Shown: in pieces, positions 27,938 through 36,749 of the stretch
Layout of the letters: the number at the start of each line of letters is the position of its first letter
Position numbering within the stretch: position 1 is the first letter of the stretch
Made by a program: the position numbers and the translations under genes
Notes under the pieces: model-generated
The model's input: only the letters and a program-made list of their open reading frames with translations
Database searches by the model: none
What the model was told of the DNA's origin: nothing
Assembly: GCF_010882125.1 (NCBI RefSeq)
Contig: NZ_JAAGVZ010000003.1
Coordinates: 232,441-296,440, forward strand
Direction of reading: 5' to 3'
Length of the DNA: 64,000 nt
Origin: Peribacillus alkalitolerans
Lineage (GTDB): Bacteria > Bacillota > Bacilli > Bacillales > DSM-1321

Positions 27938-28052
27938 ATACTTAGAATCACCCCAAATTCTATTCTAACTAAATTCTTACACATTGACTCTTTTAAATAC
28001 TCAACTTGAGAAAAAATTTGTTACAATACCAGAAAGAAGGAGTGCTCAAAAG

Positions 28053-28826
28053 ATGAACAAATGGAAGTGGCCCTTATTTTTAACCATATCGCTTCCACTG
28101 ACGGCCCTTTTTGGATATGGCTTTGTCAGTGCCTATATGGATGTTACAAATCCAACAAGCACAAAGGTTTTAACTAAAACAGAAGAAGCTCCTGTCACAC
28201 CTGGTGATACATATATCGCACTTGGCGATTCATTGACGAGAGGTGTAGGCTCATCCAATGGAGAAGGCTTTGTCGCATTGGTAGGAAAAAACCTCAAAGA
28301 AAACAAAACAGTAGAACGATTTCAAAACCTGGGTGTAAGAGGTGCCAGAATTGAAGACTTATTAGCACAGCTCCAACAAAAAGAAGTCAAGCGTACACTT
28401 AGTGATGCAAAAATTATATCTCTCACGATTGGTGGGAATAACTTATTCAACCGAGGAGAAGTATTAGATAACTATTCGGAAGAAACAGCCCTTGGTATAC
28501 TAAAGACCGAAATACCGAATTTGGAAAAGACTTTTAAAAACATCCGAGAAATCAATCCAAAAGGAGTCATACTCTATACGGGATTATATAATCCATTCAA
28601 ACAATCACCAAACGGGGATTCATTTGATAGCATCATCCAAAAATGGAACGAGGCCAGCAGGACTTTAGGCTTGAAATACAATATACAAGTCGTCGATACA
28701 TTTAATTTAGTAACGGATGCAAAGCGTGATCTTTCTAGTGATGTATTCCATCCAAATGACGCTACGTATAAACAAATGGCTGAAAGCGTTTCGCTTGTCA
28801 TTGAAAAGCACATCATGCAAAAATAA
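28053..28826 (+). CDS. Membrane-anchored SGNH/GDSL hydrolase
   Basis: 257 residues: N-terminal signal anchor (about 6-28), then block I ALGDSLTRGVG with the nucleophile Ser, the block III motif TIGGNNLF (GxN), and block V DVFHPND with catalytic Asp and His. GDSL hydrolases of this type are extracellular lipases or esterases. ATG at 28053 follows AGAAGGAG by 10 bases; the reading frame extends upstream to 27984, but without a ribosome site. Confidence 0.87.
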   Translation: MNKWKWPLFLTISLPLTALFGYGFVSAYMDVTNPTSTKVLTKTEEAPVTPGDTYIALGDSLTRGVGSSNGEGFVALVGKNLKENKTVERFQNLGVRGARIEDLLAQLQQKEVKRTLSDAKIISLTIGGNNLFNRGEVLDNYSEETALGILKTEIPNLEKTFKNIREINPKGVILYTGLYNPFKQSPNGDSFDSIIQKWNEASRTLGLKYNIQVVDTFNLVTDAKRDLSSDVFHPNDATYKQMAESVSLVIEKHIMQK

Positions 28827-28876
28827 AAAGGTGAATCGATAGGTCGTCCTATAATGACCTGTCGGCTCACCTTTTT
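28825..28876. terminator. Bidirectional terminator between the SGNH hydrolase and dbpA
   Basis: AAAAAGGTGA and TCACCTTTTTT form the outer stem, with an inner TAGGTC/GACCTG stem. It is T-rich on both exits. Confidence 0.8.
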
Positions 28877-28879
28877 TCA

Positions 28880-30325
28880 TCACTTTCTTGCTTCATGTAC
28901 CTTCAACAGTTTACCCTTTATAGTCTTATCCTTCATTGCACGTAGGACAAGTAGGCCTTTGCCATTCAAGATATCGACATAAGTTGCTGAATCTTGGATC
29001 GTGATGATGCCGATATCATCCCCAGTAACTCCATCAATATTTGTGAGGGTTCCCACAAAATCAACTGCTCTAAGCTTTTTCTTTTTTCCACCATTAAAGT
29101 ACAGCTTCATGATTCCTTTATTCAACTCTTCACTTTTATCTTTCTTAAGAGAAGGTCTAGTGTAGATCTTTTCTTCAAACGTAGCTTTTCCACTAGCAAC
29201 TTCCTCATGAGTTGGGGCTTCTTGTTTCTGTATTTCAAATCCAATATACGCTTCAATTTCATCTAAAAACTTATCTTCATATGGAGTAATGAACGTAATC
29301 GCTTTTCCTGTTTTCCCAGCGCGGCCAGTTCTACCAGTCCTATGCACATAGCTCTCTTTCTCTAATGGAAGGTCATAATTGATGACGTGGGTGATATTAT
29401 CTATATCGATTCCACGTGCAGCGACATCCGTAGCAACCAAATAACGGAATTCCCCTCTTTTAAATTCGTTCATGACAGCAAAACGATCTTCTTGATTTAA
29501 TCCGCCATGTATCAAATCGCATGGGTAGTCCAACCTGCTTAACTCATCGAAAACCCTGTCCACTCCAACTTGAGTTCGGCAAAAAATGATACAACTGTCT
29601 GGATTTTCAACGACTAACACATCTTTTAACAAATTGAACTTTTCTTCTTCACTTACTTCGATTAATGAATGCTCAATCTTATCTGTTGTGATGCCCCTTG
29701 ATTTGATTTCAATATGAACTGGATTGTTCATATATTTTTGACTTAGGACTTCGATGTCCTTAGGTAGTGTTGCTGAAAACAACATCGTCACTCTGTCACT
29801 GGGTATTTCTTGAATGATCGCTTCCACTTGGTCAATGAAGCCCATATTAAGCATTTCATCCGCTTCATCGATGACCAAGAAATTTAATCGCGATACATCC
29901 AGTGTCCCTTTTTCGATATGATCCAGCACCCGACCTGGAGTTCCTACCACCACATGCGTTTTCTGCTTTAGTTCAACTTTTTGTCTCGCGAAAGGATGTT
30001 TTCCGTATACCGCTGCTGCTTTTATCCGTTTAAAGCGTCCGATGTTCGTGAAATCCTCTTTTATTTGGACCGCAAGCTCACGGGTTGGTGTGAGGATTAA
30101 TGCCTGTGGTTTATTTTCTTCCCACTCTACCATCTCGCAAATCGGAATCCCAAATGAAGCGGTCTTCCCGCTACCCGTTTGCGATTTCACCACAAGGTCC
30201 CTTTTTTCTATTGCCACTGGAATCACTTCAGATTGAACTTCAGTTGGTGTTTTGTACCCTAAACCTTCAAGTGCTCTTATGATTTCTGTACTCAATCGAT
30301 AATCTGTAAAACGCTTTAATGTCAT
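28880..30325 (-). CDS. dbpA: DEAD-box ATP-dependent RNA helicase DbpA
   Basis: 481 residues. Helicase core: Q motif near GYKTPTEVQ, Walker [13 protein letters not shown] (IDEADEML), SAT, and motif [12 protein letters not shown]. The C-terminal part (about 405-478) is the DbpA/YxiN RNA-binding domain ([21 protein letters not shown]), which in the family binds hairpin 92 of 23S rRNA during 50S assembly. The length matches DbpA/YxiN. The ATG lies 9-12 bases from GAATGAGG. A 57-codon frame directly upstream ends inside this ribosome site. Confidence 0.94.
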   Translation of the reverse strand: MTLKRFTDYRLSTEIIRALEGLGYKTPTEVQSEVIPVAIEKRDLVVKSQTGSGKTASFGIPICEMVEWEENKPQALILTPTRELAVQIKEDFTNIGRFKRIKAAAVYGKHPFARQKVELKQKTHVVVGTPGRVLDHIEKGTLDVSRLNFLVIDEADEMLNMGFIDQVEAIIQEIPSDRVTMLFSATLPKDIEVLSQKYMNNPVHIEIKSRGITTDKIEHSLIEVSEEEKFNLLKDVLVVENPDSCIIFCRTQVGVDRVFDELSRLDYPCDLIHGGLNQEDRFAVMNEFKRGEFRYLVATDVAARGIDIDNITHVINYDLPLEKESYVHRTGRTGRAGKTGKAITFITPYEDKFLDEIEAYIGFEIQKQEAPTHEEVASGKATFEEKIYTRPSLKKDKSEELNKGIMKLYFNGGKKKKLRAVDFVGTLTNIDGVTGDDIGIITIQDSATYVDILNGKGLLVLRAMKDKTIKGKLLKVHEARK

Positions 30326-30334
30326 ATAATAACC

Positions 30335-30508
30335 TCATTCTTCTTTCCTAAAAACCGATTTAAATGTATCTCCCAATAGCTTAACCGCTTCTTCCATTTT
30401 CTTTTCCTCAATATCCGTAAAATAGAAAATAGCACATGGATGCATTTCTTTTACAAAACTCTCTGATTGGCGAGATTTTGATGAAGACATAAGAGTAGTT
30501 GCACACAT
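30335..30508 (-). CDS. Possible small leader protein upstream of dbpA
   Basis: 57 codons, ATG at 30508 and TGA 9 bases before the dbpA start. It encodes MHPCAIFYFTDIEEKKMEE and then AVKLLGDTFKSVFRKEE. The stop lies within the dbpA ribosome site, which would couple the two. Its own ribosome site is weak, and I recognise no family, so this is tentative. Confidence 0.35.
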   Translation of the reverse strand: MCATTLMSSSKSRQSESFVKEMHPCAIFYFTDIEEKKMEEAVKLLGDTFKSVFRKEE

Positions 30509-30784
30509 ACTTTATTCTTTAAATTGGCCATTACGTCGTACTACCAATTTATACTTTTTTAAAGTGCAAAAAAATAACGGCTTGGAGCACTTCATGTTAA
30601 TCCGATATTATAACATTGTTTTTGATAGAGCGCATAATTCATTCAATTTATGTTCAATGAATCTTGTAAATATAACATCAAAGAGAAATGGTTTTGTCTA
30701 ATAGATATATACCATTGGCTTAGCCGCAGCACCGCCTTTATCTTTGTATTTTAGTCATACATATATAAAAAAGACGAATTAACG

Positions 30785-30815
30785 GAGAAGGGTATAATGG
30801 ACCTTCTCTTTTTTT
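30785..30815 (+). terminator. Orphan plus-strand terminator upstream of the activator gene
   Basis: GAGAAGG-GTATAATGGA-CCTTCTC followed by seven T. It lies about 90 bases before the activator start, with no ORF upstream; it could end a small RNA or act as an attenuator. Confidence 0.7.
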
Positions 30816-30832
30816 GTACCTTGGTGATATAA

Positions 30833-30875
30833 TTATTCAAAAATGAATAACTATTCTAAATTGAATAATTTTTCA
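30833..30875. promoter_or_regulatory. TTATTCA inverted repeats before the activator gene
   Basis: TTATTCA-AAAA-TGAATAA is a perfect 7-bp palindrome. A second, TTGAATAATTTTTCAA, follows 6 bases later. The placement between terminator and start suggests an operator, perhaps for autoregulation. Confidence 0.4.
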
Positions 30876-30902
30876 AATAAAGATTTCTGAAAGGACGATT
30901 AG

Positions 30903-32282
30903 ATGGTGATTCATCAGGAAAATTGGAATGAAAATGAACGAATTCTTCAATCATTAAAGGATGATATATTGGTCACGAATGTAGATGGCATCATTGTAAA
31001 AATCAGTGAAGGAACAGGAAAAATCTATGGTGTTGAATCCGATAGTTTAATTGGCAAATCGGTTTATGACTTAGAGGCACAGGGTCTGTTCACCCCTATT
31101 TTAACTCCTATGGTCATTAAGGAAAAAAAGAAAATCACCTTTGTCCAAACCACAAACACAGGTAAAAAGCTTCTCGTAACGGGTATCCCTGTATTTGATC
31201 AGAATGGCGACCTGTTCCGGATTGTGAGCTACTCTCACGATATCACGGAATTAGCGGACTTAAAGAGCTTCCTTGTCACAATGGAAGAAGAAATGGAAAG
31301 AGTAAAGAGTGAGCTAAGCCTCCTTAGGAGTAAACAATTGTACGACAGTGGGATCATTGCCAATAGTGTTGCGATGCAAAAGGTGATCAGCACTTCCCTT
31401 CAGTTATCTGAGGTTGATGTCAATGTTCTGATCCTAGGTGAATCGGGAGTCGGTAAATCACTTCTTGCCAAGTTTATACATAATAAAAGCAGCAGAAACA
31501 ATGGTCCCTTCATTGAAGTCAACTGCGGTGCCATTCCGGATTCCTTATTTGAAGCTGAATTATTCGGATATGAATCAGGGGCATTCAGTGGAGCCAATCG
31601 AAATGGAAAATTAGGGCTCATTGAACTTTCTAATGGCGGAACCCTTTTCTTGGATGAAATAGGAGAACTTCCTCTCGCCCATCAGGTCAAGGTGCTAAAG
31701 GTCATACAAGAGAAGCAGTTTTATAGAGTGGGTGGTACTAAACCGATCAAAGTCGATTTCCGTTTGATTTCAGCCACAAATAAAGACCTTGGAAAGGCCA
31801 TTACGGACAAGCTTTTTAGAGAGGATTTATATTTCCGTTTAAACGTTGTCCCAATTACAATTCCCCCTCTAAGAAAGAGGACGGAGGATATTTTACCCTT
31901 AATCCATCTACTTCTATCACAATTTGAACAGAAATATAAAAGAGAAAGAAAATTGGACGAAGCTGTCACCCATCACCTCCTTCATTATGATTGGAAAGGG
32001 AATGTTCGGGAGCTAGTCAATATCATGGAACGGTTGGTCGTCACCTCCCCTTCAGCGCTCATTACCGTTGACCAGCTGCCTGAATATATCAAAGAATCTA
32101 TGTCACAACCTGTTATTCAAATCGATTCTGAACGAACACTTACGGAAATGGTGGAAGAATTAGAAAAGCAAATATTGATTAAAGCAAGAAAAAAATATAA
32201 AACAACCGTGAATATGGCGAAAGCTCTTGGCATAAGCCAGCCTTCTGTTGTTAGAAAAATAAAAAAATATAATATTTTCTAA
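30903..32282 (+). CDS. Sigma-54-dependent transcriptional activator (PAS, AAA+, Fis-type HTH)
   Basis: 459 residues. One PAS domain (about 12-115), a coiled linker, the sigma-54-interaction AAA+ domain (about 150-380) with Walker A GESGVGKS, Walker B GGTLFLDEIGE and the GAFTGA loop written as GAFSGA, and a C-terminal HTH (MAKALGISQPSVVRKIKKY). It is an enhancer-binding protein that senses a small ligand through PAS. It lies directly upstream of a sigma-54 promoter and a class III aminotransferase gene, so it should activate that operon. The layout recalls GabR/RocR-type control of amino acid use in Bacillus. Confidence 0.92.
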   Translation: MVIHQENWNENERILQSLKDDILVTNVDGIIVKISEGTGKIYGVESDSLIGKSVYDLEAQGLFTPILTPMVIKEKKKITFVQTTNTGKKLLVTGIPVFDQNGDLFRIVSYSHDITELADLKSFLVTMEEEMERVKSELSLLRSKQLYDSGIIANSVAMQKVISTSLQLSEVDVNVLILGESGVGKSLLAKFIHNKSSRNNGPFIEVNCGAIPDSLFEAELFGYESGAFSGANRNGKLGLIELSNGGTLFLDEIGELPLAHQVKVLKVIQEKQFYRVGGTKPIKVDFRLISATNKDLGKAITDKLFREDLYFRLNVVPITIPPLRKRTEDILPLIHLLLSQFEQKYKRERKLDEAVTHHLLHYDWKGNVRELVNIMERLVVTSPSALITVDQLPEYIKESMSQPVIQIDSERTLTEMVEELEKQILIKARKKYKTTVNMAKALGISQPSVVRKIKKYNIF

Positions 32283-32287
32283 CTATT

Positions 32288-32305
32288 TTGGCACGGAACT
32301 TGCAT
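32288..32305 (+). promoter_or_regulatory. Sigma-54 (SigL) -24/-12 promoter
   Basis: TTGGCACGGAACTTGCAT matches the consensus TGGCACG-N4-TTGCA without mismatch, starting 5 bases after the activator stop and about 60 bases before the aminotransferase start. Confidence 0.9.
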
Positions 32306-32319
32306 CCCTTTTATTCATA

Positions 32320-32339
32320 GAGAAAATGATTGTTTTCTC
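32320..32339. promoter_or_regulatory. Palindrome between promoter and aminotransferase start
   Basis: GAGAAAA-TGATTG-TTTTCTC is a perfect 7-bp inverted repeat in the transcribed leader. It is largely preserved in the decayed duplicate at 35.3 kb. It may be a regulator site or a leader hairpin. Confidence 0.45.
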
Positions 32340-32363
32340 ATCTGAGTTAAAGGGGGAAATGAA

Positions 32364-33707
32364 ATGGAGAATAATTGGAGTGATCTAATAAATGAGATGT
32401 CCGATTTATTAGCACCTAGCATGGCAAAGGATCATCCCAATCTTCCAGTCGTTAAAGAAGAGGGTTGCTACTATTATGGTTTGGACGGAAAAAAATATCT
32501 AGACTTCACATCTGGGATTGCGACAGCAAATACAGGGCATCGACACCCGAAAGTGGTTCAAGCGATCAAGGACGCTGCTGACCAAATCATGCATGGTCCT
32601 TCTGGTGTCATCATGTATGAGTCAATCCTGAAACTGGCGAAGGAACTAAAGCTTGTTCTTCCTGAGGGCCTAGATTGCTTCTTTTTTGCTAATAGTGGCA
32701 CTGAAGCAATTGAAGGAGCTATTAAACTAGCAAAGCATGTAACGCGAAGACCGTATGTCGTTTCTTTTATTGGTTGTTTTCATGGGCGTTCACTTGGATC
32801 GTTAAGCGTGACAACTTCCAAAAGCAAATACCGTAAATTCCTTCAACCTAATGGGTTAGCTTATCAAATCCCATATGCAGATGTGAAAGGCTGTCCAGCA
32901 GGTGAAAATCCTGAAGAATATTGCATCCATAAGCTCGAAAAGGATTTCGAAACGCTATTCAATCATCAAGTCACTCCTGAAGAAGTTGCTTGTGTAATTG
33001 TAGAGCCTGTTTTGGGAGAAGGTGGCTACATCGTTCCACCAAAAAGCTGGTTAAAGAAAATTAGAGAAATATGTACTAAGCATGGCATTCTCCTCATTTT
33101 TGACGAAGTCCAGACAGGATTTGGTCGGACGGGTGAATGGTTTGCAGCTCAGTCGTTTGATGTCACGCCAGATATTATGGCGATTGCGAAAGGAATTGCA
33201 TCTGGTCTCCCTTTAAGCGCTACGGTTGCTTCAAAAGAATTAATGAAGCAATGGCCTCTTGGTAGTCACGGTACGACATTCGGAGGAAACCCAATAGCTT
33301 GCTCTGCAGCCCTGGCTACTCTTGAAGTTTTAAAGGAAGAAAAGCTCGTCGAAAACTCGAAACGTATGGGCCAGTATGCTCATCAAAAATTACTAGATTT
33401 ACAAGCTAAACATTCCGTCATTGGAAGCATTCGTTCCATTGGACTCATGATAGGCATTGAAATCATTGATCCTATGTCTGGAAAACCAGATGGGAATGCC
33501 CTGTTGAACATATTAGACCGTTGCCTAGAAAAAGGCGTTCTCTTCTATCTATGCGGAAATCATGGTGAAGTGATTCGGATGATTCCACCTTTGACTATCA
33601 CTCAAGACCAAATTGATTTCGGACTTCAAGTTCTTGATGAAGCCATAACAGAATATGAAGCAGAAATACAAAAGGAACAACTACATCTTTTACAAGAATC
33701 CAGATAA
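32364..33707 (+). CDS. Class III PLP-dependent aminotransferase (GabT-like)
   Basis: 447 residues, fold type I. Key motifs: [16 protein letters not shown] near residue 110, [12 protein letters not shown], the PLP-binding [12 protein letters not shown], and Lys276 in [11 protein letters not shown] as the Schiff-base lysine. Related enzymes transfer the omega-amino group of 4-aminobutyrate, ornithine or similar to 2-oxoglutarate. The sigma-54 promoter and PAS activator suggest induction by the substrate, and the symporter 42 bases downstream could import it. 4-Aminobutyrate is the most natural guess, but no succinate-semialdehyde dehydrogenase is present here. Confidence 0.88.
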   Translation: MENNWSDLINEMSDLLAPSMAKDHPNLPVVKEEGCYYYGLDGKKYLDFTSGIATANTGHRHPKVVQAIKDAADQIMHGPSGVIMYESILKLAKELKLVLPEGLDCFFFANSGTEAIEGAIKLAKHVTRRPYVVSFIGCFHGRSLGSLSVTTSKSKYRKFLQPNGLAYQIPYADVKGCPAGENPEEYCIHKLEKDFETLFNHQVTPEEVACVIVEPVLGEGGYIVPPKSWLKKIREICTKHGILLIFDEVQTGFGRTGEWFAAQSFDVTPDIMAIAKGIASGLPLSATVASKELMKQWPLGSHGTTFGGNPIACSAALATLEVLKEEKLVENSKRMGQYAHQKLLDLQAKHSVIGSIRSIGLMIGIEIIDPMSGKPDGNALLNILDRCLEKGVLFYLCGNHGEVIRMIPPLTITQDQIDFGLQVLDEAITEYEAEIQKEQLHLLQESR

Positions 33708-33721
33708 TGTAAGCGTTATCA
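33708..33721 (+). promoter_or_regulatory. Catabolite-responsive element (cre)-like site
   Basis: TGTAAGCGTTATCA matches the CcpA-binding consensus TGWAARCGYTWNCW. It lies immediately after the aminotransferase stop and before the symporter, so CcpA could block read-through there. Confidence 0.6.
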
Positions 33722-33749
33722 ATTTTTCATATTAAAAGGAGGTTTTCCA

Positions 33750-35168
33750 ATGCAATTACTAGATACTATTGTTGTATTACTATATTTTGCTGTATTAATT
33801 GGTGTTGGTATTATTGGGTCTAAAAAAGCTAAAACATCTGAAGAATACAACCTTGCTGGAAGAAACCTAGGAATGTTTATGTATCTAGGCTGCCTATCAG
33901 CGGTCATACTTGGTGGTGCCGCAACGATTGGAACGACCAAACTGGGCTATGTTTTTGGTATATCAGGGCTTTGGTTTGTAACAATGATTGGACTTGGAAT
34001 TATCCTTCTTGGTACTATTTTCGTAAAAAAGATCGATGCATTTAAAGTGACGACAATCTCTGAATTGTTAGGAAAACGCTATAAGTCAGAGGCAAGACTT
34101 ATCAGTGCAATAGTAGCTGCCATATACACTCTCATGATTGCAGTTACACAAGTCATTGGAATGGGATCAATCATCAGTGTGATACTTGGCTGGAATATTA
34201 CAACATCCATGCTGGTTGGGGGTGGTATTGTCCTTTTCTATACCATTCTAGGCGGCATGTGGAGCGTAACGATGACAGATATCATCCAGTTTGTGGTCAT
34301 GACCGTTGGAATCTTCTTCATCATGCTACCAATAAGTATTTCTGAGGTTGATGGGTTTAGTTCTTTATTATCCAAACTACCGGAATCTCACTTAAGCTTC
34401 TCATCCATTGGCTATCAGCAAATATTCCAATACTTCATGTTATACACACTTGGAATGGTAGTTTCACAGGACATTTGGCAACGTGTATTCACAGCCAAAA
34501 CGAATAAAATCGCAAGGAACGGTTCCATTTATGCAGGAATTTACAGTATCGCTTATGCATTGGCAGGTAGCATTATTGGAATGTGTGCTCTAGTACTACT
34601 TCCAAATATAGAAGATACACAAACCACTTTCGCTACAATGGCGCTTACCATTTTACCGACTGGAGTATTAGGCCTCGTATTAGCAGCAGTTTGTTCGGCT
34701 CTAATGTCAACTGCATCAGGAACTTTATTGGCATCATCCACATTGATTACTAATGATATCCTTAAACAATATTTCGTAAAAAATATCAGTGACAAGCAAT
34801 TATTAACTATTTCAAGGATCACAACGCTAGTTATTGGTGTGGTTGCAGTAATCTTCTCTATCTGGATTCAAGACGTATTAGTGGCTCTAGATGTAGCTTA
34901 CGCTATCCTTTCAGGTGCAATTTTTGTCCCGTTAGTCATGACCTTCTTCTGGAAAAAAGCCCATCCGAACGCAGGGTTTTATTCTATCCTAATTAGTACA
35001 GTAGTGGTACTTGCAGGTCTCTTCTTCGAAGGCCTAACATCTACGAACCCAATCCTTTACGGAATGTCTTCAGGTGTCATTACAATAGTATTAATTTCAC
35101 TACTATCTAATAGAAACAATAACGATCAGAAAACTGAAGTCTACTATGATTATAGAAAAAGAGCTTAA
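33750..35168 (+). CDS. Sodium:solute symporter family protein (SSS)
   Basis: 472 residues with about 13 hydrophobic segments. SSS marks: EEYNLAGRNLGMFMYLGC near residue 30, the GGAATIGTTKLGY region, GGMWSVTMTDIIQF, and ALMSTASGTLLASS near residue 320, which is a sodium-site segment. It should import an organic solute with sodium, probably the aminotransferase substrate. AAAGGAGG precedes the ATG, and a terminator follows. Confidence 0.9.
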   Translation: MQLLDTIVVLLYFAVLIGVGIIGSKKAKTSEEYNLAGRNLGMFMYLGCLSAVILGGAATIGTTKLGYVFGISGLWFVTMIGLGIILLGTIFVKKIDAFKVTTISELLGKRYKSEARLISAIVAAIYTLMIAVTQVIGMGSIISVILGWNITTSMLVGGGIVLFYTILGGMWSVTMTDIIQFVVMTVGIFFIMLPISISEVDGFSSLLSKLPESHLSFSSIGYQQIFQYFMLYTLGMVVSQDIWQRVFTAKTNKIARNGSIYAGIYSIAYALAGSIIGMCALVLLPNIEDTQTTFATMALTILPTGVLGLVLAAVCSALMSTASGTLLASSTLITNDILKQYFVKNISDKQLLTISRITTLVIGVVAVIFSIWIQDVLVALDVAYAILSGAIFVPLVMTFFWKKAHPNAGFYSILISTVVVLAGLFFEGLTSTNPILYGMSSGVITIVLISLLSNRNNNDQKTEVYYDYRKRA

Positions 35169-35173
35169 AAGAA

Positions 35174-35200
35174 AGAGCCACCGATTCGGTGGTTTTTCTT
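35174..35200 (+). terminator. Terminator of the sigma-54 operon
   Basis: CCACCGA-T-TCGGTGG with a TTTTTCTTTT tail, just past the symporter stop. Confidence 0.8.
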
Positions 35201-35285
35201 TTAATTTTGTTATTTAACATTTGTTGTATAATTAACCATCGATAAATGTATGTTGTTTAGGTACTAACTTTAATCTATCAATATC

Positions 35286-35425
35286 CCATTATTCATTGAG
35301 AGAATAATTGTTTTCTCATCTGATTCAAAGGGGGAAATGAAATAGAGAATAATAGGAGTGATCTAGTAAATGAGATGTTATTCTATTGTATTTTGCTGTA
35401 TTAATCGGTGTTGGTATTATGGGTT
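35286..35425 (+). pseudogene. Decayed partial copy of the aminotransferase-symporter cassette
   Basis: Bases 35286-35380 repeat the aminotransferase leader and first codons (GAGAATAATTGTTTTCTCATC, AAAGGGGGAAATGAAAT, then GAGAATAAT-GGAGTGATCTA), with the start ATG changed to ATA. From about 35383 the sequence switches to the first codons of the symporter (TATTTTGCTGTATTAAT-GGTG). About 1.4 kb between these points is missing. It is a dead duplicate. Confidence 0.8.
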
Positions 35426-35613
35426 GTATTCCAACAAGGTAATCATCTTAACCCTCCTTGTTCAGGTGGTCTTTTAGTCATATTCATTATATTTATCATG
35501 TGAAAAATGGGACTGGGTATAAGTACATATAGTCAAACAACCATCCATAATAAAGTTTCACATTTTTGTCCCTTTACATAAGATGAGGAGAAATCTTTTA
35601 TAGGAGGTATCTC

Positions 35614-36711
35614 ATGCCCACCATCAGTCTCTGCATGATTGTAAAAAATGAAATGGAAGTACTGGCAAACTGCCTTGAAAGTGTACAGGGAATCTGCGAT
35701 GAAATCGTCATTGTTGATACTGGCTCGACTGATAAAACAAAGGATATCGCCAAACAGTTCACTGATAAAGTATTCGACTTCCAATGGATCGACGATTTTT
35801 CCGCAGCTCGAAATTTTGCTTTCAGCAATGCCACAAAGGATTATATCCTGTGGCTTGATGCAGACGATGTTTTGCTGCCAGATGATCAAAAGAAATTCAA
35901 AGAACTGAAAGCAACACTGAATTCCAATGTTGATGCAGTATCAATGATCTATGTCATTCTCAGGGATGAATACGGAAATTCCACATTCCATTACAGAAGG
36001 AACCGGCTGGTAAAAAGAAGCCGGAACTTTAAATGGAAAGGCCCTGTACATGAATATCTAGATGTCAGCGGTCATATCGTATCTTCTGACATTTCAGTAG
36101 AGCATAAGAAAGATCAAAAAACATCAAGCGGAAATACCTCTGACAGGAATTTACGAATCTATGAAAATAGAATTAAAAAAGGTGAGGATTTTTCCCCTAG
36201 GGACTTATTTTACTATGCTAATGAATTGCGTGATCATAAACAATATGAGAAGGCGATCATTTACTATAATGAGTTTCTTGGAGGTAAAAAGGGCTGGGTA
36301 GAGGATAACATCAGAGCATGCCTCAATTTAGCTGATTGCCATGCACATAGAGGAGAGAAGGAAGAGGAAATGGATGCCCTTTTAAAGACTTTAGCTTATG
36401 ATGTCCCTCGCCCTGAATCTTCCTGCCGATTAGGAGATCTATTTAAAGCGAAAAAAAACTATCAGACAGCTGTCTATTGGTATGACACCGCCTACCAAAC
36501 GAAAGTAGCTACTTCAGGCTTCCAAAACGAGACTTATTCTACCTGGTACCCTCACCTAGCACTTTGTGTATGCCACTGGGAATTGGGAAATGTAGAGAAA
36601 TCCATTGAACATAATAAGATGGCAAAAAAATACCGTCCTAATGACAAGCAGGTTTTGTTCAATGAATCGTTTTTTAATGATTTTTTGAAAAAAAATAACC
36701 GAAAGAAATAA
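35614..36711 (+). CDS. Family 2 glycosyltransferase with C-terminal TPR region
   Basis: 365 residues. GT-A domain (about 1-180): ISLCMIVKNEMEVLANCLES, IVDTGSTDKT, and the metal-binding WLDADDVLLP. The rest (about 190-360) is helical with TPR-like repeats (AIIYYNEFLGG, AVYWYDTAYQT, SIEHNKMAKKYRPND). This layout is common among Bacillus spore-surface and SunS-like glycosyltransferases, where the TPR part can hold a protein substrate. AGGAGG precedes the ATG, and a terminator follows. Confidence 0.88.
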   Translation: MPTISLCMIVKNEMEVLANCLESVQGICDEIVIVDTGSTDKTKDIAKQFTDKVFDFQWIDDFSAARNFAFSNATKDYILWLDADDVLLPDDQKKFKELKATLNSNVDAVSMIYVILRDEYGNSTFHYRRNRLVKRSRNFKWKGPVHEYLDVSGHIVSSDISVEHKKDQKTSSGNTSDRNLRIYENRIKKGEDFSPRDLFYYANELRDHKQYEKAIIYYNEFLGGKKGWVEDNIRACLNLADCHAHRGEKEEEMDALLKTLAYDVPRPESSCRLGDLFKAKKNYQTAVYWYDTAYQTKVATSGFQNETYSTWYPHLALCVCHWELGNVEKSIEHNKMAKKYRPNDKQVLFNESFFNDFLKKNNRKK

Positions 36712-36740
36712 GAGGGGAAATGGTCCCCTCTTATTTCTTT
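36706..36740. terminator. Bidirectional terminator
   Basis: AAATAAGAGGGGA and TCCCCTCTTATTT with an AATGG loop, shared by the convergent glycosyltransferase genes on either side. Confidence 0.85.
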
Positions 36741-36749
36741 TTGCCTTGA

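Larger units (their letters stand above)
30509..30902. other. Divergent intergenic region with orphan terminator and operator-like palindromes
   Basis: Between dbpA and the sigma-54 activator. It contains a clear terminator on the plus strand (30785-30815) with no gene before it, and TTATTCA palindromes at 30833-30875. No other gene is evident. Confidence 0.5.
35169..35613. other. Intergenic region with decayed cassette copy
   Basis: Apart from the operon terminator and the decayed duplicate, I see only a weak CAAGG...CCTTG-like inverted repeat near 35433-35462. The gap separates the sigma-54 operon from the glycosyltransferase locus. Confidence 0.5.
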
